From the NCBI RefSeq assembly GCF_963583255.1, contig NC_084808.1, positions 8,951,501 through 9,015,500 of the forward strand: a stretch of 64,000 nucleotides of DNA. Reading direction: 5' to 3'. Both the position numbers and the translations under genes were made by a program. A model generated the notes under the pieces. That model searched no databases. It saw only the letters and a list, made by a program, of their open reading frames with translations, and had not been told where the DNA came from. Source of the stretch: Pyrus communis (taxonomy: Eukaryota > Streptophyta > Magnoliopsida > Rosales > Rosaceae). Positions 10,013-20,624 of this stretch are shown in pieces; position 1 is the stretch's first letter, and every line of letters starts with the position of its first letter.

Positions 10013-12724
10013 CTATATAGGTCCATGAATTTGGCATGGTACGCACCTCCGTGCATATTCGATGCAATCTTTTAATATATTGGGCCAAAAATAACCGTGT
10101 CGTCGGAGCAACCAACGCATCTTTCGTCCGGACTGATGTGCCCCACAAATTCCTTCATGTACCTCGGCCATTACTTGGGTGGCCTCTTGTGGGCCGAGGC
10201 ACAATAGTAGTAACCCGTCCTCGCCCTTGCGATATAACTCATTTTGGTACGACACGTAATTCGTGGCGTGGACCTTCGTTCTTCGGTCATGTTTCCCATT
10301 GGGGTTATCGAGGTATCGTAACATCGTCCTTCTCCAATCATCTGGTTCTACTTCGACGGCACATATTTCCACGGGATCTCCTCGTTCTAGTAGGGATGGG
10401 AGAGACATTACCCTTGTGCGTATTACGTGTGCGCGCTGGAGAGTTTGCCGATTGATCAAGGCTGGGTACGAGCGCAGACCTGTGACTGCAATTCGGCCTA
10501 GCTTGCCCCCCATGAGTTGTGCTCCGGAGGCGATCTGGGCGAGTTCGTCGGCGTCTGTGTTGTGGATGCGTGAAATGTGTTCAAAGGTGATCCGTTCGAA
10601 CGACTCGGCCAGGTAGGTGGCGACCATGTGATAGGGCGCTAAAGTACAACTCATGCAACGAAACAGGCCGTTTATCTGGTTAATTACAAGTTCGGAATCA
10701 CCGAGGACGAGAACGCGGGAGGCCCGAAGATCGTGTAAAACGTGGAGGCCGATAATGAGGGCTTCATATTCGGCCTGATTATTGGTGCAGCTGAAATCTA
10801 ACTTGAGAGAAAAATACCATCGGCAGTGGTCAGGCGATTGAATTGCAATGCCCACACCCGCCGAGGTCGAAGTACTGGAACCATCAAAATGCATAGTCCA
10901 ATGACTATCGCGCGTGGTGATTAAACCGATATCGACGTTGTCTCCCTCAGAACCATAAGGGGAAGGGTGTTGGGCCAAGAAATCGGCGAGAGCTTGCCCC
11001 TTGACGGCTTTTTGGGGTACATACTGAAGGCTGAACTCGGATAACGCGAGCGTCCATTTCCCGATTCGGCCTTTGACAATAGGCCGAGTGAGCATGTATC
11101 GAATTACGTCTGTTTGGGCGATGACCTGCGTTACTGATGGGAGCATGTAATGCCGAAGCTTGGATGCAGCAAAAAACAAAGCTAAGCACAGTTTTTCGAC
11201 AGGGGAGTAATTGAGCTCTGGTTCATTCAGATTTCGGCTAAGATAAAAGATCGCTTGTTCACGCCCTTCATTGTTGTCTTGAGCGAGGAGGCAACCAATG
11301 GATTCAGTAGCTGCCGAAATGTATAATTTAAGGGGTTTGTTGCGACATGGTGGAACGAGCACGGGTGGGGTTGAAAGGGCCACCTTGATTTGCGTAAATG
11401 CCATTTGATGCTCTTCGCGCCATTCAAATTTGTCGGTATCCTTGAGTTTTAAGAGCGTAGAGAATGCCTTCATCTTACCCGCCGAATTGGCGATGAAGCG
11501 ACGGAGGAAATTTATCTGCCCGAGTAACGACTGGAGCTGCTTCTTTGTCGTCGGCGGTGGTGCGCTAATGATGGCGCGGGCTTTATTTTCGTCGACCTCG
11601 ATGCCGCGATGGTGCACCAAAAATCCTAAGAAATTACCGGCCGAAACACCGAAAGCACACTTGGCCGGGTTCATCTTGAGGTTGTTTTTGCGCATGCGAA
11701 GGAACGCTTGCCTCAGGTCGTCCAGGTGTGTTTGACGACGTTTGGATTTTACGACCACATCATCGATATAAACTTCGACGATTGTACCGATTAAGTCGTG
11801 GAAGATCATATTCATGGCTCTTTGGTATGTGGCGCCAGCATTCTTGAGGCCGAAAGGCATGACTACCCATTCGTAAGTACCAAGTGCCCCCGGGCAACGG
11901 AAAGCCGTCTTGTGGACGTCAGCTTCGGCGATGAAAATCTGGTTATAACCCGCATGACCGTCCATAAAAGAGAGCAGTTCATGATTAGCCGCGGCATCAA
12001 TTAATAAATCTGAGATCGGCATCGTATATTCATCCTTGGGAGTAGCCAGATTTAGATTACGGAAATCGATGCAAATGCGAAGGGCACCGTTTTTCTTTAA
12101 TACGGGGACGATATTGGCCAACCATTCGACATACCGAGCGGTCCTAATAAACCCGGCTTTTAGAAGCCGAACTAATTCTTCCTTAATGCCGAGTTGTACT
12201 TCGTTTGAAAATCGGCGAGGAGGCTGTCGAAAAGGCTTACACCCCTCCTTGATGCGTAGTTCGTGCTCCACAAGGTTTCGGTCGAGGCCTGGCATTTCAT
12301 GATAACTCCACGCAAAGCAATCTTTAAATTCGTGGAGTAATTTGCGGAGTTCGACCTTCATGGACGATGGGAGTAACGCACTAATAAACAATGTTCGAGG
12401 ATCCTCAGCCGTGCCGACGTTCACTTCCTCTAACGGGTCCTTGACTTGAGGTCGATGGTCTTCGAGTTCGGCCGGCGCAGCCTGAACTTTATCGAAAGAT
12501 AGAACGGGGCCGTTATCTGATTCGGCCAGAAATTCAATTAAATTGACGCCAGAATGTGGTTGCTTGGTAATGGCGTACCAATGGGCCAGCAGACGTTCCA
12601 TTGTAGATGAAACCGCGGCCTGACGCCGTTCTTGTGTGGTGTGCTCAATCATCGGCATTGATAACCAAGTTCGCCAAGCCAAGTCTCGCCGAATCCTGTT
12701 GGACAGTCTCGGCGCCGACCTCAA
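10013..12724 (-). CDS. Tat pol: reverse transcriptase, RNase H, second RNase H, integrase zinc finger
   Basis: Of 903 residues, RT spans about 130-420 (ICIDFRNLN near 205, catalytic YIDD near 317). The Ty3-type RNase H follows (from about 465). A second, archaeal-type RNase H lies at about 610-740, with MHFDGSS, NNQAEYEAL, GDSELVI and NTDADELA supplying the acidic residues. The integrase HHCC finger ends it (H...H then CVPCQIHG). The frame opens at a TTG codon in an 80-nt overlap with gag-protease, in the +1 frame. It ends at a TAG (10013-10015) where the related consensus as I remember it has Gln, consistent with a CAG-to-TAG change. Otherwise intact. Confidence 0.9.
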   Translation of the reverse strand: MRSAPRLSNRIRRDLAWRTWLSMPMIEHTTQERRQAAVSSTMERLLAHWYAITKQPHSGVNLIEFLAESDNGPVLSFDKVQAAPAELEDHRPQVKDPLEEVNVGTAEDPRTLFISALLPSSMKVELRKLLHEFKDCFAWSYHEMPGLDRNLVEHELRIKEGCKPFRQPPRRFSNEVQLGIKEELVRLLKAGFIRTARYVEWLANIVPVLKKNGALRICIDFRNLNLATPKDEYTMPISDLLIDAAANHELLSFMDGHAGYNQIFIAEADVHKTAFRCPGALGTYEWVVMPFGLKNAGATYQRAMNMIFHDLIGTIVEVYIDDVVVKSKRRQTHLDDLRQAFLRMRKNNLKMNPAKCAFGVSAGNFLGFLVHHRGIEVDENKARAIISAPPPTTKKQLQSLLGQINFLRRFIANSAGKMKAFSTLLKLKDTDKFEWREEHQMAFTQIKVALSTPPVLVPPCRNKPLKLYISAATESIGCLLAQDNNEGREQAIFYLSRNLNEPELNYSPVEKLCLALFFAASKLRHYMLPSVTQVIAQTDVIRYMLTRPIVKGRIGKWTLALSEFSLQYVPQKAVKGQALADFLAQHPSPYGSEGDNVDIGLITTRDSHWTMHFDGSSTSTSAGVGIAIQSPDHCRWYFSLKLDFSCTNNQAEYEALIIGLHVLHDLRASRVLVLGDSELVINQINGLFRCMSCTLAPYHMVATYLAESFERITFEHISRIHNTDADELAQIASGAQLMGGKLGRIAVTGLRSYPALINRQTLQRAHVIRTRVMSLPSLLERGDPVEICAVEVEPDDWRRTMLRYLDNPNGKHDRRTKVHATNYVSYQNELYRKGEDGLLLLCLGPQEATQVMAEVHEGICGAHQSGRKMRWLLRRHGYFWPNILKDCIEYARRCVPCQIHGPI

Positions 12725-15700
12725 TCACTTTTTGCACTGAAATTCTCGTCGGCCGTCCATCCTCGTTAAGGCCTTGGAGGGTGATGTAGCCGACGTGATC
12801 ATCATAATAGCGAGCCTGAATCATGTTGGTTTCAAATGGTTGGTTATCGGCCGGGTGAACTACGACCGATTTGCCATCCCAAAAGATGAGGACTTGGTAT
12901 AATGATGAAGGAATGCAACTGGTTTGGTGGATCCAGTCGCGGCCAAGTAATGCGTTATAATCCGTCTTGGAATCAATGACAAAGAATGCCGTCATGTGTT
13001 GACGACCGGCAATGCTAACTTCCAGCGGGAGCACCCCTTTTGTCTGAGATTTGTCACCAACAAAGCTGCTCATAGTGATCCCTGACGGAATGAGTTCATT
13101 ATCAGAACGGCGTAAAGCCTTCATGACGGATATTGGCATAATGTTGACCGTGGCTCCACAGTCGACAAATACTTTAGAAATGGGAAATCCTTCGATGTGT
13201 GCCGTGACGTACAACGACTTCAGGTGTTGGAGATTAACCGAGGAGGAGCGGGGAAATAGCTCGGCCAAAGCTGCCTTAAGGTTATCTCCGCTTTGGTTTT
13301 CTCGGTCGTCGTCGTTTGCGACGAAGTCTACTTGTGTGGCTTCCTCGGCAACTACATCCCCGTCCAAGAAACTCGACTGGTGGGTACTCGGTTGGAATTC
13401 AGCGGGTAGAACGTGTACCATACTAATCTCCATATGTTCGAGGACCGAGGGGCCCATTGGGTCATGGTCGTCGTCTTCCGGAGAACTATCCTCTGTAGCA
13501 ATCGTCGGAAAATCCTCGATCAGACTTTTGAGTTCCTCGGTAAGAGCCGGTATCCGAGACGTGGGAACCAAATCGAGTGTGGGTGGGCCATTTCCTTCGA
13601 CGATGTGGACTGCCGAAGATTTATGTTGGTCCTTTGTTACACGGGCTCGTTCTTCATATGCAATACGGGCGTTCCTCGTGTCTAGATAGGTATCCAATCG
13701 TGCTATCCGTTTTTCCTCGTCGGCCGTGAGGCCGAAGAGCGATACAGCTGAGAAGACTTCGAAATGATAGCGTAAATGCTGAAGGTCTTCGAGCGAAAAG
13801 GGTAATTCGGCGGCGTCGATATCTGTATAAGGATCGACCTCAAAACCAAGGACCCGAGCCTCCCGTATATGTTGGAACCTAGCTTTAATGGCTGGATCAG
13901 AAGTTTTCTGGATAATCTGCTCGGCATCAGGACAAGTTAGCGCTAAGTCGAGGGCTTCCTGGCATGCCTTGGGGAGTCCGTACAAATCATTTGCGGAGTA
14001 TTTCTTATGAAATTCTCGCATGTATTCCATGGATGCACCAAGGAATGGAGGGTGTAAGTTGCGCCGTATTTTGATAAACGGCTCGCGCGTTGGTAACGGA
14101 GAAAGTTTCCTTTCGGCCTCTTGTGTAAAGTATTCTAGAAGAGCTCTCGTTTCCCCAGGCCGGAGAAGGATCTTAATACGTTTCTCAGCTTCCTCAATAG
14201 TGGTTTCGAAATCAGCATCCGCTACTTTCTTCCCTTCGACTAACTCGGTCATGATAGTCGGGGTTGGCCGTTCGCCAATATCTTCCACGGCCTTTTTTGG
14301 TTGCCATTGGTTGGCCGGACTAGCTTGCGCTTCTTGTCGCCGAGCCATGCAATCTATCCGTTGGCGGCGACGTTTTTGAGATTTAGATAGCGCTGTATAC
14401 AAGCCGGTTGGAGAGTTGTAACTGTACCAGCGTTGATCTGATGTCCTCGGTGGTTTGAAAGTTTTGCGATCGGCTGGTAATCCTGAACTGTTGGCATTGC
14501 GCGAGTAATAATCCTCATTATAGAAAGGTGCGTCGAAATCAAGACGCCGCCTGACCGAGGTCTGGTCTTTCGGCTGTACTTGTGGGCCGAGTCGATCAAA
14601 CACTTGACGTCGTGGACCTAATCCCTTTGATGATGTAAGGGCCGTAGGTGATGTTGAAGATTTCCTCCCAGGTTCGACTGGTGTTTTACAATGGTCACAT
14701 AAAACCTTCGAGCCACAAGTTCCGTCGGATTTTGACCTTGTCATCGGCTCCTCGGCGGGTCGCACTGATTGTTCCGTTGGCGGTGCATTTGAAAATATAT
14801 CAAGCTTTAGTCTTGTTCGACCATTTGGTTGACGGATATGCTGCACCGGGACATATTCGGCCTTCCCTTTGTTCTTGGGAAGGTGGGCATCCACCATACC
14901 AATCGTTGTCGAAGGGAAAGGATTAACGTCGACCGCCATTTTTTCCGGAAATTTCAACTTTCCTTTTTCGATCCAGCTTTGAATTGTGTCCCGGAACACA
15001 ACACAATTATTGGTTGCATGCTTATTAGAATTATGATACTTGCAGTATATCTTTCCTTTTAATTCATCGGCCTTAGGGATAGTATGCCCCGGCCGAAGCT
15101 TGATGATTTTTTCTGCCAATAACTGATCGAAAATTGCGTCAGCTTTGGTGATATCAAAAGTGTATACTTTTGATGACTTACCTGTTTCCTCGGCGGTCAA
15201 ACGGGTTTTGGCGTCCTTGGTATTTACTTGCGCCAAAGCCTTGCAAACATAGGGTTTGTCTATTATGATCTCGGCCGCATCCACACTCGCATACTGAGGG
15301 TCTTCACTTTCGGCCGATGCATAGCTCACCGTGGGGTTCTTATACAACGTCCCCCGGGATGGTGACTTTGATATCTTTTCTTCTCGGAGCAGATACTCAT
15401 ATTGTTCGACGTGTTGAGCAAGTTCGTACATATCTCGAATATTTGCCCCCAGAAACTTCTTCTTGTACTCCACGTCCAATCCGTTGAGGGCGATCCTGAC
15501 GAATTCCACTTCGGGGAGTGGTACTCGGCACCAATTCCTGGCCGATTTAAACCTTGTTAGGTATTCCATTGGAGATTCATCAGATGCTTGAGCCATCCTG
15601 GCCAAGGATGATACGGACATCTCCATCCCTGGCCGATAGAATTGTTCATGGAACTTTTCGACCAACTCTTCCCAACTCTGCACGGAGTTGGGTGGAAGAT

Positions 15701-16559
15701 TAATGTACCAGGCGAAGGCTGAGCCTGTCAGTGAAAAGTTAAACAGCCGTAGTTTGTAGAAATCACTATTGACGTCCCCACACTGCGCTGTGAACCGAGC
15801 CACATGTTCTAGTGAGGATAAAGATGATTCCCCGGCGAAGAGGCTGAAATCGGGGATCTTAAATCCTCGTGGGTATTCAAACCTTTCCACATAAGCCGGG
15901 TATGGGTGAATGAATTTTGGAAACTTCGGCCCTTTCTTTAGGGCCGAATCAATCATTCTCTGGATTTCTGTCACGTTTATGGAAGCATCTTCATCTCCCT
16001 GGCTTGGTCCCTCGGATCTATTTCCTGGTCCTCTTCTCTCTAAGGGGACTGGCTGCGGTCGAGCGGACCCTCTCTCGGCTGGTATGGGCACATTTGTCGG
16101 GAACTGCCGCGGTTGGCCGACCTGTCCATCTTCGAAAGCTTTACTGACTAGTAGTTCAAGCATTCGGGTCTGTGTATCGCTGTTACTACGTATTGCGTCT
16201 AGCAAATCATTCATCTTCTGACCAATCGACTGCTCGACCTGACGATATTGTTCATCCAGTCGTCTTCGAAGGAAAGTCCTAGTTGGTGGATCGGAACCTT
16301 CCCCGCCATCGTCATCACAATCTTCCACAATCCCTTCCATGAACATTCCAGCTGTTTGATTCGGGACTGCGGGGTTGTGAAGTTGCCCGCCGAGACAGAC
16401 CTCATTCTCTCGGCGTGTTACACTTGTGGCCTCGGGCGGCGCAATTATGATCGGATTTTTTGTAGAGTGCAAATCCTGCCCAAGGCCTTGCACTGGTAAG
16501 TCAGTCGTTGACTTTCCCATGGTTGTTTTCTGCTTCGTAGACCGTGTCTCGATGGTCAT
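12645..16559 (-). CDS. Tat gag-protease polyprotein
   Basis: A 1304-residue open frame starting at an ATG 46 bp inside the 5' LTR edge. A gag capsid-like domain lies at about 235-390 (FSLFAGE...AWYINLPPNSVQSWEELVEKF). A CCHC-like box follows near 505 (CKYHNSNKHATNNC), unusual in spacing but typical of Tat gag. A long charged linker leads to the aspartic protease near 1130, with VDCGATVNIMP as the active site (DCG instead of DSG) and LLGRDWIH downstream. It makes the particle and processes the polyprotein. No extra upstream ORF is present, unlike Ogre elements. Confidence 0.9.
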   Translation of the reverse strand: MTIETRSTKQKTTMGKSTTDLPVQGLGQDLHSTKNPIIIAPPEATSVTRRENEVCLGGQLHNPAVPNQTAGMFMEGIVEDCDDDGGEGSDPPTRTFLRRRLDEQYRQVEQSIGQKMNDLLDAIRSNSDTQTRMLELLVSKAFEDGQVGQPRQFPTNVPIPAERGSARPQPVPLERRGPGNRSEGPSQGDEDASINVTEIQRMIDSALKKGPKFPKFIHPYPAYVERFEYPRGFKIPDFSLFAGESSLSSLEHVARFTAQCGDVNSDFYKLRLFNFSLTGSAFAWYINLPPNSVQSWEELVEKFHEQFYRPGMEMSVSSLARMAQASDESPMEYLTRFKSARNWCRVPLPEVEFVRIALNGLDVEYKKKFLGANIRDMYELAQHVEQYEYLLREEKISKSPSRGTLYKNPTVSYASAESEDPQYASVDAAEIIIDKPYVCKALAQVNTKDAKTRLTAEETGKSSKVYTFDITKADAIFDQLLAEKIIKLRPGHTIPKADELKGKIYCKYHNSNKHATNNCVVFRDTIQSWIEKGKLKFPEKMAVDVNPFPSTTIGMVDAHLPKNKGKAEYVPVQHIRQPNGRTRLKLDIFSNAPPTEQSVRPAEEPMTRSKSDGTCGSKVLCDHCKTPVEPGRKSSTSPTALTSSKGLGPRRQVFDRLGPQVQPKDQTSVRRRLDFDAPFYNEDYYSRNANSSGLPADRKTFKPPRTSDQRWYSYNSPTGLYTALSKSQKRRRQRIDCMARRQEAQASPANQWQPKKAVEDIGERPTPTIMTELVEGKKVADADFETTIEEAEKRIKILLRPGETRALLEYFTQEAERKLSPLPTREPFIKIRRNLHPPFLGASMEYMREFHKKYSANDLYGLPKACQEALDLALTCPDAEQIIQKTSDPAIKARFQHIREARVLGFEVDPYTDIDAAELPFSLEDLQHLRYHFEVFSAVSLFGLTADEEKRIARLDTYLDTRNARIAYEERARVTKDQHKSSAVHIVEGNGPPTLDLVPTSRIPALTEELKSLIEDFPTIATEDSSPEDDDHDPMGPSVLEHMEISMVHVLPAEFQPSTHQSSFLDGDVVAEEATQVDFVANDDDRENQSGDNLKAALAELFPRSSSVNLQHLKSLYVTAHIEGFPISKVFVDCGATVNIMPISVMKALRRSDNELIPSGITMSSFVGDKSQTKGVLPLEVSIAGRQHMTAFFVIDSKTDYNALLGRDWIHQTSCIPSSLYQVLIFWDGKSVVVHPADNQPFETNMIQARYYDDHVGYITLQGLNEDGRPTRISVQKVIEVGAETVQQDSARLGLANLVINADD

Positions 16560-16584
16560 GAACTCCGAAGGTTTAGCACAAATG

Positions 16585-16602
16585 GTCCCACCGGGCGTGC
16601 CA
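16585..16602 (-). promoter_or_regulatory. Primer-binding site of the Tat element
   Basis: Three bases after the 5' LTR, the minus strand reads TGGCACGCCCGGTGGGAC. It begins with TGG, the complement of a tRNA 3' CCA. Which tRNA pairs was not determined. Confidence 0.75.
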
Positions 16603-16605
16603 AAA

Positions 16606-17728
16606 TGTTGACCCTAATAATTACAAAACCTACGTGGCGCGCAGGCCGAGTAACTAGTAAGCTAACTACGTCCTTCGGTTGAATGCGGGGCGTGCCAACT
16701 CGTCGGCCGAGCTCGGCCGAGGAGTACAATTTGTTGATGTCGCTTGGAGCGCGTCGTTGACTTCTGTATCTTGCGATTGCGACCGAGGAAGGAACGCTCT
16801 CGGTCTCTGAGTTCTACAGCCTGAAGACAAGGCTGCTAATTCTGCGGAGTTCAATAATCGTCGGAGCCCGATTCGGTCACCGTGATTATATTCGTGAGAG
16901 TATAAGCACGTCGAATCGAGACCAAGGTGTATGGGCACAAGTACTCGAACGTGATGTATGTCTTGATGGTAAACGTAGTTCGGCCGTCGGAATGCCGAAC
17001 CCTGAAACCTACTTGCGAGTATCCAATCATAAAACCACTCGGCGTCCTGTACGCCGAGCAATGTGATTCGTAACACCTAACTATGCCGAGAAAGCTTAGC
17101 AAGGTGACCTCTGCCAACAAAGGTTCGAAAACCTTTCTCGACCGAGACTTGGATAGATAATCGGTCGACCTCGACGCAGTGCTGTTTATCCAAACTGAAG
17201 GTGCTTCTCGGTCGGCTGATTCTGCGGCAGCAGTGCTGTTTATCCAAACTGAAGGTGCTCGCCGGGCGCTTCCACAGTGCTGTTTATCCAAACTGAAGGT
17301 GTGTCGGCAGGAAAAGAAAAGGAAAAATCTCAAGGTGTTTGAGAGGTTTTGCGCAGGGCAATTGTATGCTGATTGTGAAGGTCCCTTCTGTTTGCATGAT
17401 TTCTTGTATTTATAGTGCCCTATTCCTTGAAACTGACTCCGATTTGGATTGGGAGTCCTTGTCCCATTTCGCTTCTTCTTCGAACAAACCTACTCCTACT
17501 GGGATTCTGAATTTTCCTTCGTTTCGGGACTTCATTCCTTGCTGGTTGAGAATCCCAGTCGCAACAGGACTCCCTCGACCCTTCTGTTTATCTGGACCAT
17601 TAATGATAGGATTTGGCCGACCCTGTTAGCTGGCCCGGGCCTTATTATTCGGCCCATAGCATCTGTTATTACCTTGGGCCGAGCACATCTGACTGCTCGG
17701 CCTGCCCAAGATATTTTGGGCCCAAACA
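16606..17728 (-). repeat. 5' LTR of the Tat element
   Basis: This is the twin of 3960-5082. A TATAAATA box on the minus strand at 17407-17414 would drive the element's transcript leftwards through gag-pol. It contains the three 27-bp repeats at 17177-17301. Followed by CCTTC, the target duplication. Confidence 0.95.
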
Positions 17729-17735
17729 CCTTCGT

Positions 17736-17890
17736 AACTAGAAATTTTTTATTCTGATAGGAACACGAGTGATAGACCACATATTTTTAAAGAAGTGATG
17801 AAATTTTTTAATCTGTAAGTTATTAATTTTTTAACACACATATCACACTATTTATATAGTGACATGTAACGTACCTTCCTGTGTAATGGT
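17736..17890 (+). repeat. Left part of a MITE split by the hAT element
   Basis: From TAGAAATTTTTTATTCTGAT onward this aligns, gapped, with the reverse complement of the MITE at 61512-61683, including AAGTGATGAAA and a GTGACATGTAACGTACC-like segment. Its missing right end appears to be 25946-25968, beyond the hAT insertion. MITE family not identified. Confidence 0.45.
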
Positions 17891-18316
17891 TAGGGGTGGG
17901 CAAAATACGAATTGGGGGTCGGGGCGGGTAATCAAGGTTCGGGATGGGTACTGGCCGGTTCCAAATGTTAAATAACAGAAACAGGGTGAGGCGGGGTGGC
18001 GAGATGAAATTTTAAGGGCGGGCCAGTTCCAGAAGTATAGAAAAACAGGTACCCGGACCGGCCCATTTGTAACATTTTCCCATTCCTCTCCTATTTTCTC
18101 ACACATTCTCGAAGACTCCCTTCTCCTCAGTCATCCCTTTTGGATCTATCGATTCTTAATCTCCTCCCTCTCGATCTCTCTCCCCCCAGTCTCTCTCTTT
18201 CTGGACGCCTTTGTCTCCGATCTACGCATCTTAGTCGGTTTTCGCTCCCTCCTGAACCAGAGATCACCCGTAACATTGATAGCAGATATCGAGGATGGAG
18301 CAAAACCCAGACCCTG
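17891..18316 (+). other. Left arm of the hAT element
   Basis: GGG-rich subterminal sequence is followed by a CT-rich stretch like a plant 5' UTR (about 18090-18250) and an ATG at 18295. Read across the Copia insertion (18316 to 25276) that frame stops after 36 codons, so no gene is supported. Confidence 0.5.
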
Positions 18317-20617
18317 TATTGAATTTCTGATGTATTTTTATATTATGTAACATTTACAAGGTTTAAGCAAGTATATATGAAAAGGACAGAAAGGAAAAGG
18401 AGCAGCTGGAAAGCTGATATGAAAATTAACTTGACACACAAATTAAACCCTATGGATGACAATTGTAGTATATGAGCAAATAGGGATCGTTCTAGACCGG
18501 GGATTAACTAGGGATGCTAACCAATGTGAAATTGACTCAAAAACGTAAAAATAATATTTAGAACACTAAACTAGACTTAATGAATGCAAACCTAAAATTT
18601 AAAATACTCAAACAAACTAAAAGACTCAAACATCACCCAAAACACTCAAAACTGCCTTAAAAACACTTTCTGGGCAGTTTTGAACACTTTGGTGAATTTG
18701 GACGAATTTGTGTAACAAATTGAATCAAAACACTTATAAACACAAACTAAGACACTTTCTAACTAAGTTGGACACTAAAGTAAAGGGGGATTAAGGTTTT
18801 GACGAAATTAAATTAAATGCACAGATTCTAATTAAGGGCAGATTGTAAAAACGAAATTGATGAAATAGAATGATGAGAAACTAGTTAGAGGGTTCCTTAT
18901 CCACACATGAACATATGCATATAATTTGATTCCCAGTTATGACTTCAACAAACGATGAATGACAATGCTCCAAGTTAATTAGGTCCGCTTAAATTAACTT
19001 TCAGATTTCCCTAGATTCATTGGATTGAATGGAATACGCATTACAACCAAATTATTCCTAATCAAAGTCCCTAACTATGGAATACGCATGATAGAGACAT
19101 TCAACAAGGATCATTAAGTTCAACGGAAATCATAAACATCGACTAGGCATTCATAACTATGGAATACGCATGTTAATCCAGCCTAGGGTTTATTAAACAC
19201 AATCGTGACTAGCGATTTTTACTACTCATGAATATAAGTTCATAACGATTAGGTGAAATTCCCTTATATCCTAGCATCAAGTTTAGGCATGCAAATTAAG
19301 TGTCGACCCTCAACCCACATACATAAACAAGTTCTTAATCAAAACATAAAAGTAAACCACATCTAAAGTTCATGAATTCATAACTGGAGTAAATCAAATC
19401 ATAACCAACATATGTCCATGGCTTCAAACTTTCCCCTAACTAATTACGGGTTTAGCCACTCATGATTACAACAAACTTAGAGAGTAATAACAAAGTAAAC
19501 ATTGAAAACAAGAACGAAGAACACCTAAAAATCCCAACAACTCAATCTTGAATTGTATGAACGTTTAGGCCTCTTCTCCTCTAGTTGCTGCAGCACAAGG
19601 GGTTTTGGTGAGTCTTGGGGGTTATGGATGATGTAGAATGATGTGTTTAGGGTAGGGATGGATGTAGGGGAAGGCAAGGAGTGTTTTTGGGCAGAAAATA
19701 TGAAGAATGGTGAAGTATGGCAGTGTTAGAGAGAGGGAATGAATTTCTGGCGTGAATGAATGTGTATGAGAGATGATTTTCTGAATATGGAAGAGTGAGT
19801 GATTTGTGGCTGCAATGGATGCTTATTTATAGGTGAAAAAGAGGGAACATGACAGCTAGGAACTTGGTGGAAAGCTGAAAATGCATGTGCAATGTTTTGG
19901 GAGAAAATGGGAGTGCATGTGGCTTGGCTGGAATGAATGGAATGCAATCTGAAATGGGAGAGCATGTGGGTGAAATAATGAAGGAATAAGTGCATGTGGC
20001 TGAATTGGTGGTGCAAAGTGAATGAATAATGAAATGGGAAAGCATGTGCAAGGTTTTGGTGTGAATGATTGAATGTGCATGTGGCTGATTTATGAAGAGT
20101 GAATGCATGTGGCTGCAAGGTGTGAATGATTATGGGTGCATGTGGCTGCAATGGATTAGGAATCCTTCAATTTCGTCCATTCCTTTTGCTCCAAACATAA
20201 GCTATCCATTCTAAGTCCAATTTTGCTCCAAAATGCTCCAAAATGCATCTTTTTGCTTCCTTAGCCATATGAACCTAAAAACACACGAAAATGGCTTAAA
20301 CTACTAAAACAACTATGAATTAACAATATAAATGTACGAAAACAAGCTAAGTAAGTCGCCTAAATATGCTCCTATCAAAAGCAACCTCCAATAAGTCCTT
20401 AAATCACTCCTACAAGGACTACCAACTATTTACAATTACAAGTAAACACAATCCCTTAATTCTAGGCTAAAGCAAGCTAGAAACAATATCTTGAATAAAA
20501 CCCTAGCTTTTAGCCGAGAGTTCTACATTGAACAAAAGATATGACTTGATTGATTTGTTGTAGTTGGACCACTAAGCCTCAGCTACTCCCTGCTCCTTAT
20601 CAGTCAATCTTCCAACA
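18317..20617 (-). repeat. 3' LTR of Copia-3, interrupted
   Basis: The LTR runs 18317-18414, then resumes at 20378-20617 after the solo LTR, which duplicated AAAGC. It matches the 24938-25270 copy with scattered substitutions, more than between the Tat LTRs, so it is an older insertion than the Tat element. Confidence 0.88.
18415..20377 (-). mobile_element. Solo LTR, TGATAGGAG family, inside the Copia-3 LTR
   Basis: On the minus strand it begins TGATAGGAGCATATTTAGGC and ends TTTTCACATCA. The 5-bp duplication AAAGC (18410-18414 and 20378-20382) is perfect. The last 25 bases are identical to the end of the 3' LTR of the Athila-like element (59677-59701). Inside, 19730-20150 has many GCATGTG repeats; the His-rich open frames there are translation of this repeat, not genes. 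Confidence 0.9.
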
Positions 20618-20624
20618 CTTCCCC

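Larger units (their letters stand above)
3960..17728 (-). mobile_element. Complete Tat-lineage Ty3/Gypsy LTR retrotransposon carrying an extra antisense gene
   Basis: Two 1123-bp direct repeats (TGTTGACCC...CCCAAACA) bound 13,769 bp and are flanked by the 5-bp duplication CCTTC (3955-3959 and 17729-17733). The minus strand carries, in order: 5' LTR, primer-binding site, gag-protease, RT, RNase H, a second (archaeal-type) RNase H, integrase, purine tract, 3' LTR. The dual RNase H is the hallmark of the Tat lineage. Between integrase and 3' LTR lies a plus-strand gene for a plant mobile domain protein. The LTRs differ at only two sites I can see (4783/17429 and 4901/17547), so insertion was recent. 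One internal stop in pol and a gag/pol frame change are the only visible damage. Confidence 0.95.

Noticed and set aside
13051..16499. Plus-strand frames up to 212 codons opposite gag
   Set aside because: Complementary shadows of the gag-protease frame.
18295..18316. A host gene start interrupted by Copia-3
   Set aside because: Joining 18316 to 25276 gives only 36 codons before a stop; there is no support for a real gene.
19726..20151. His/Ser-rich frames (minus), with similar ones at 41109-42133 (plus)
   Set aside because: Both are the same LTR minisatellite zone in opposite orientation; several frames stay open because the repeats lack stops.
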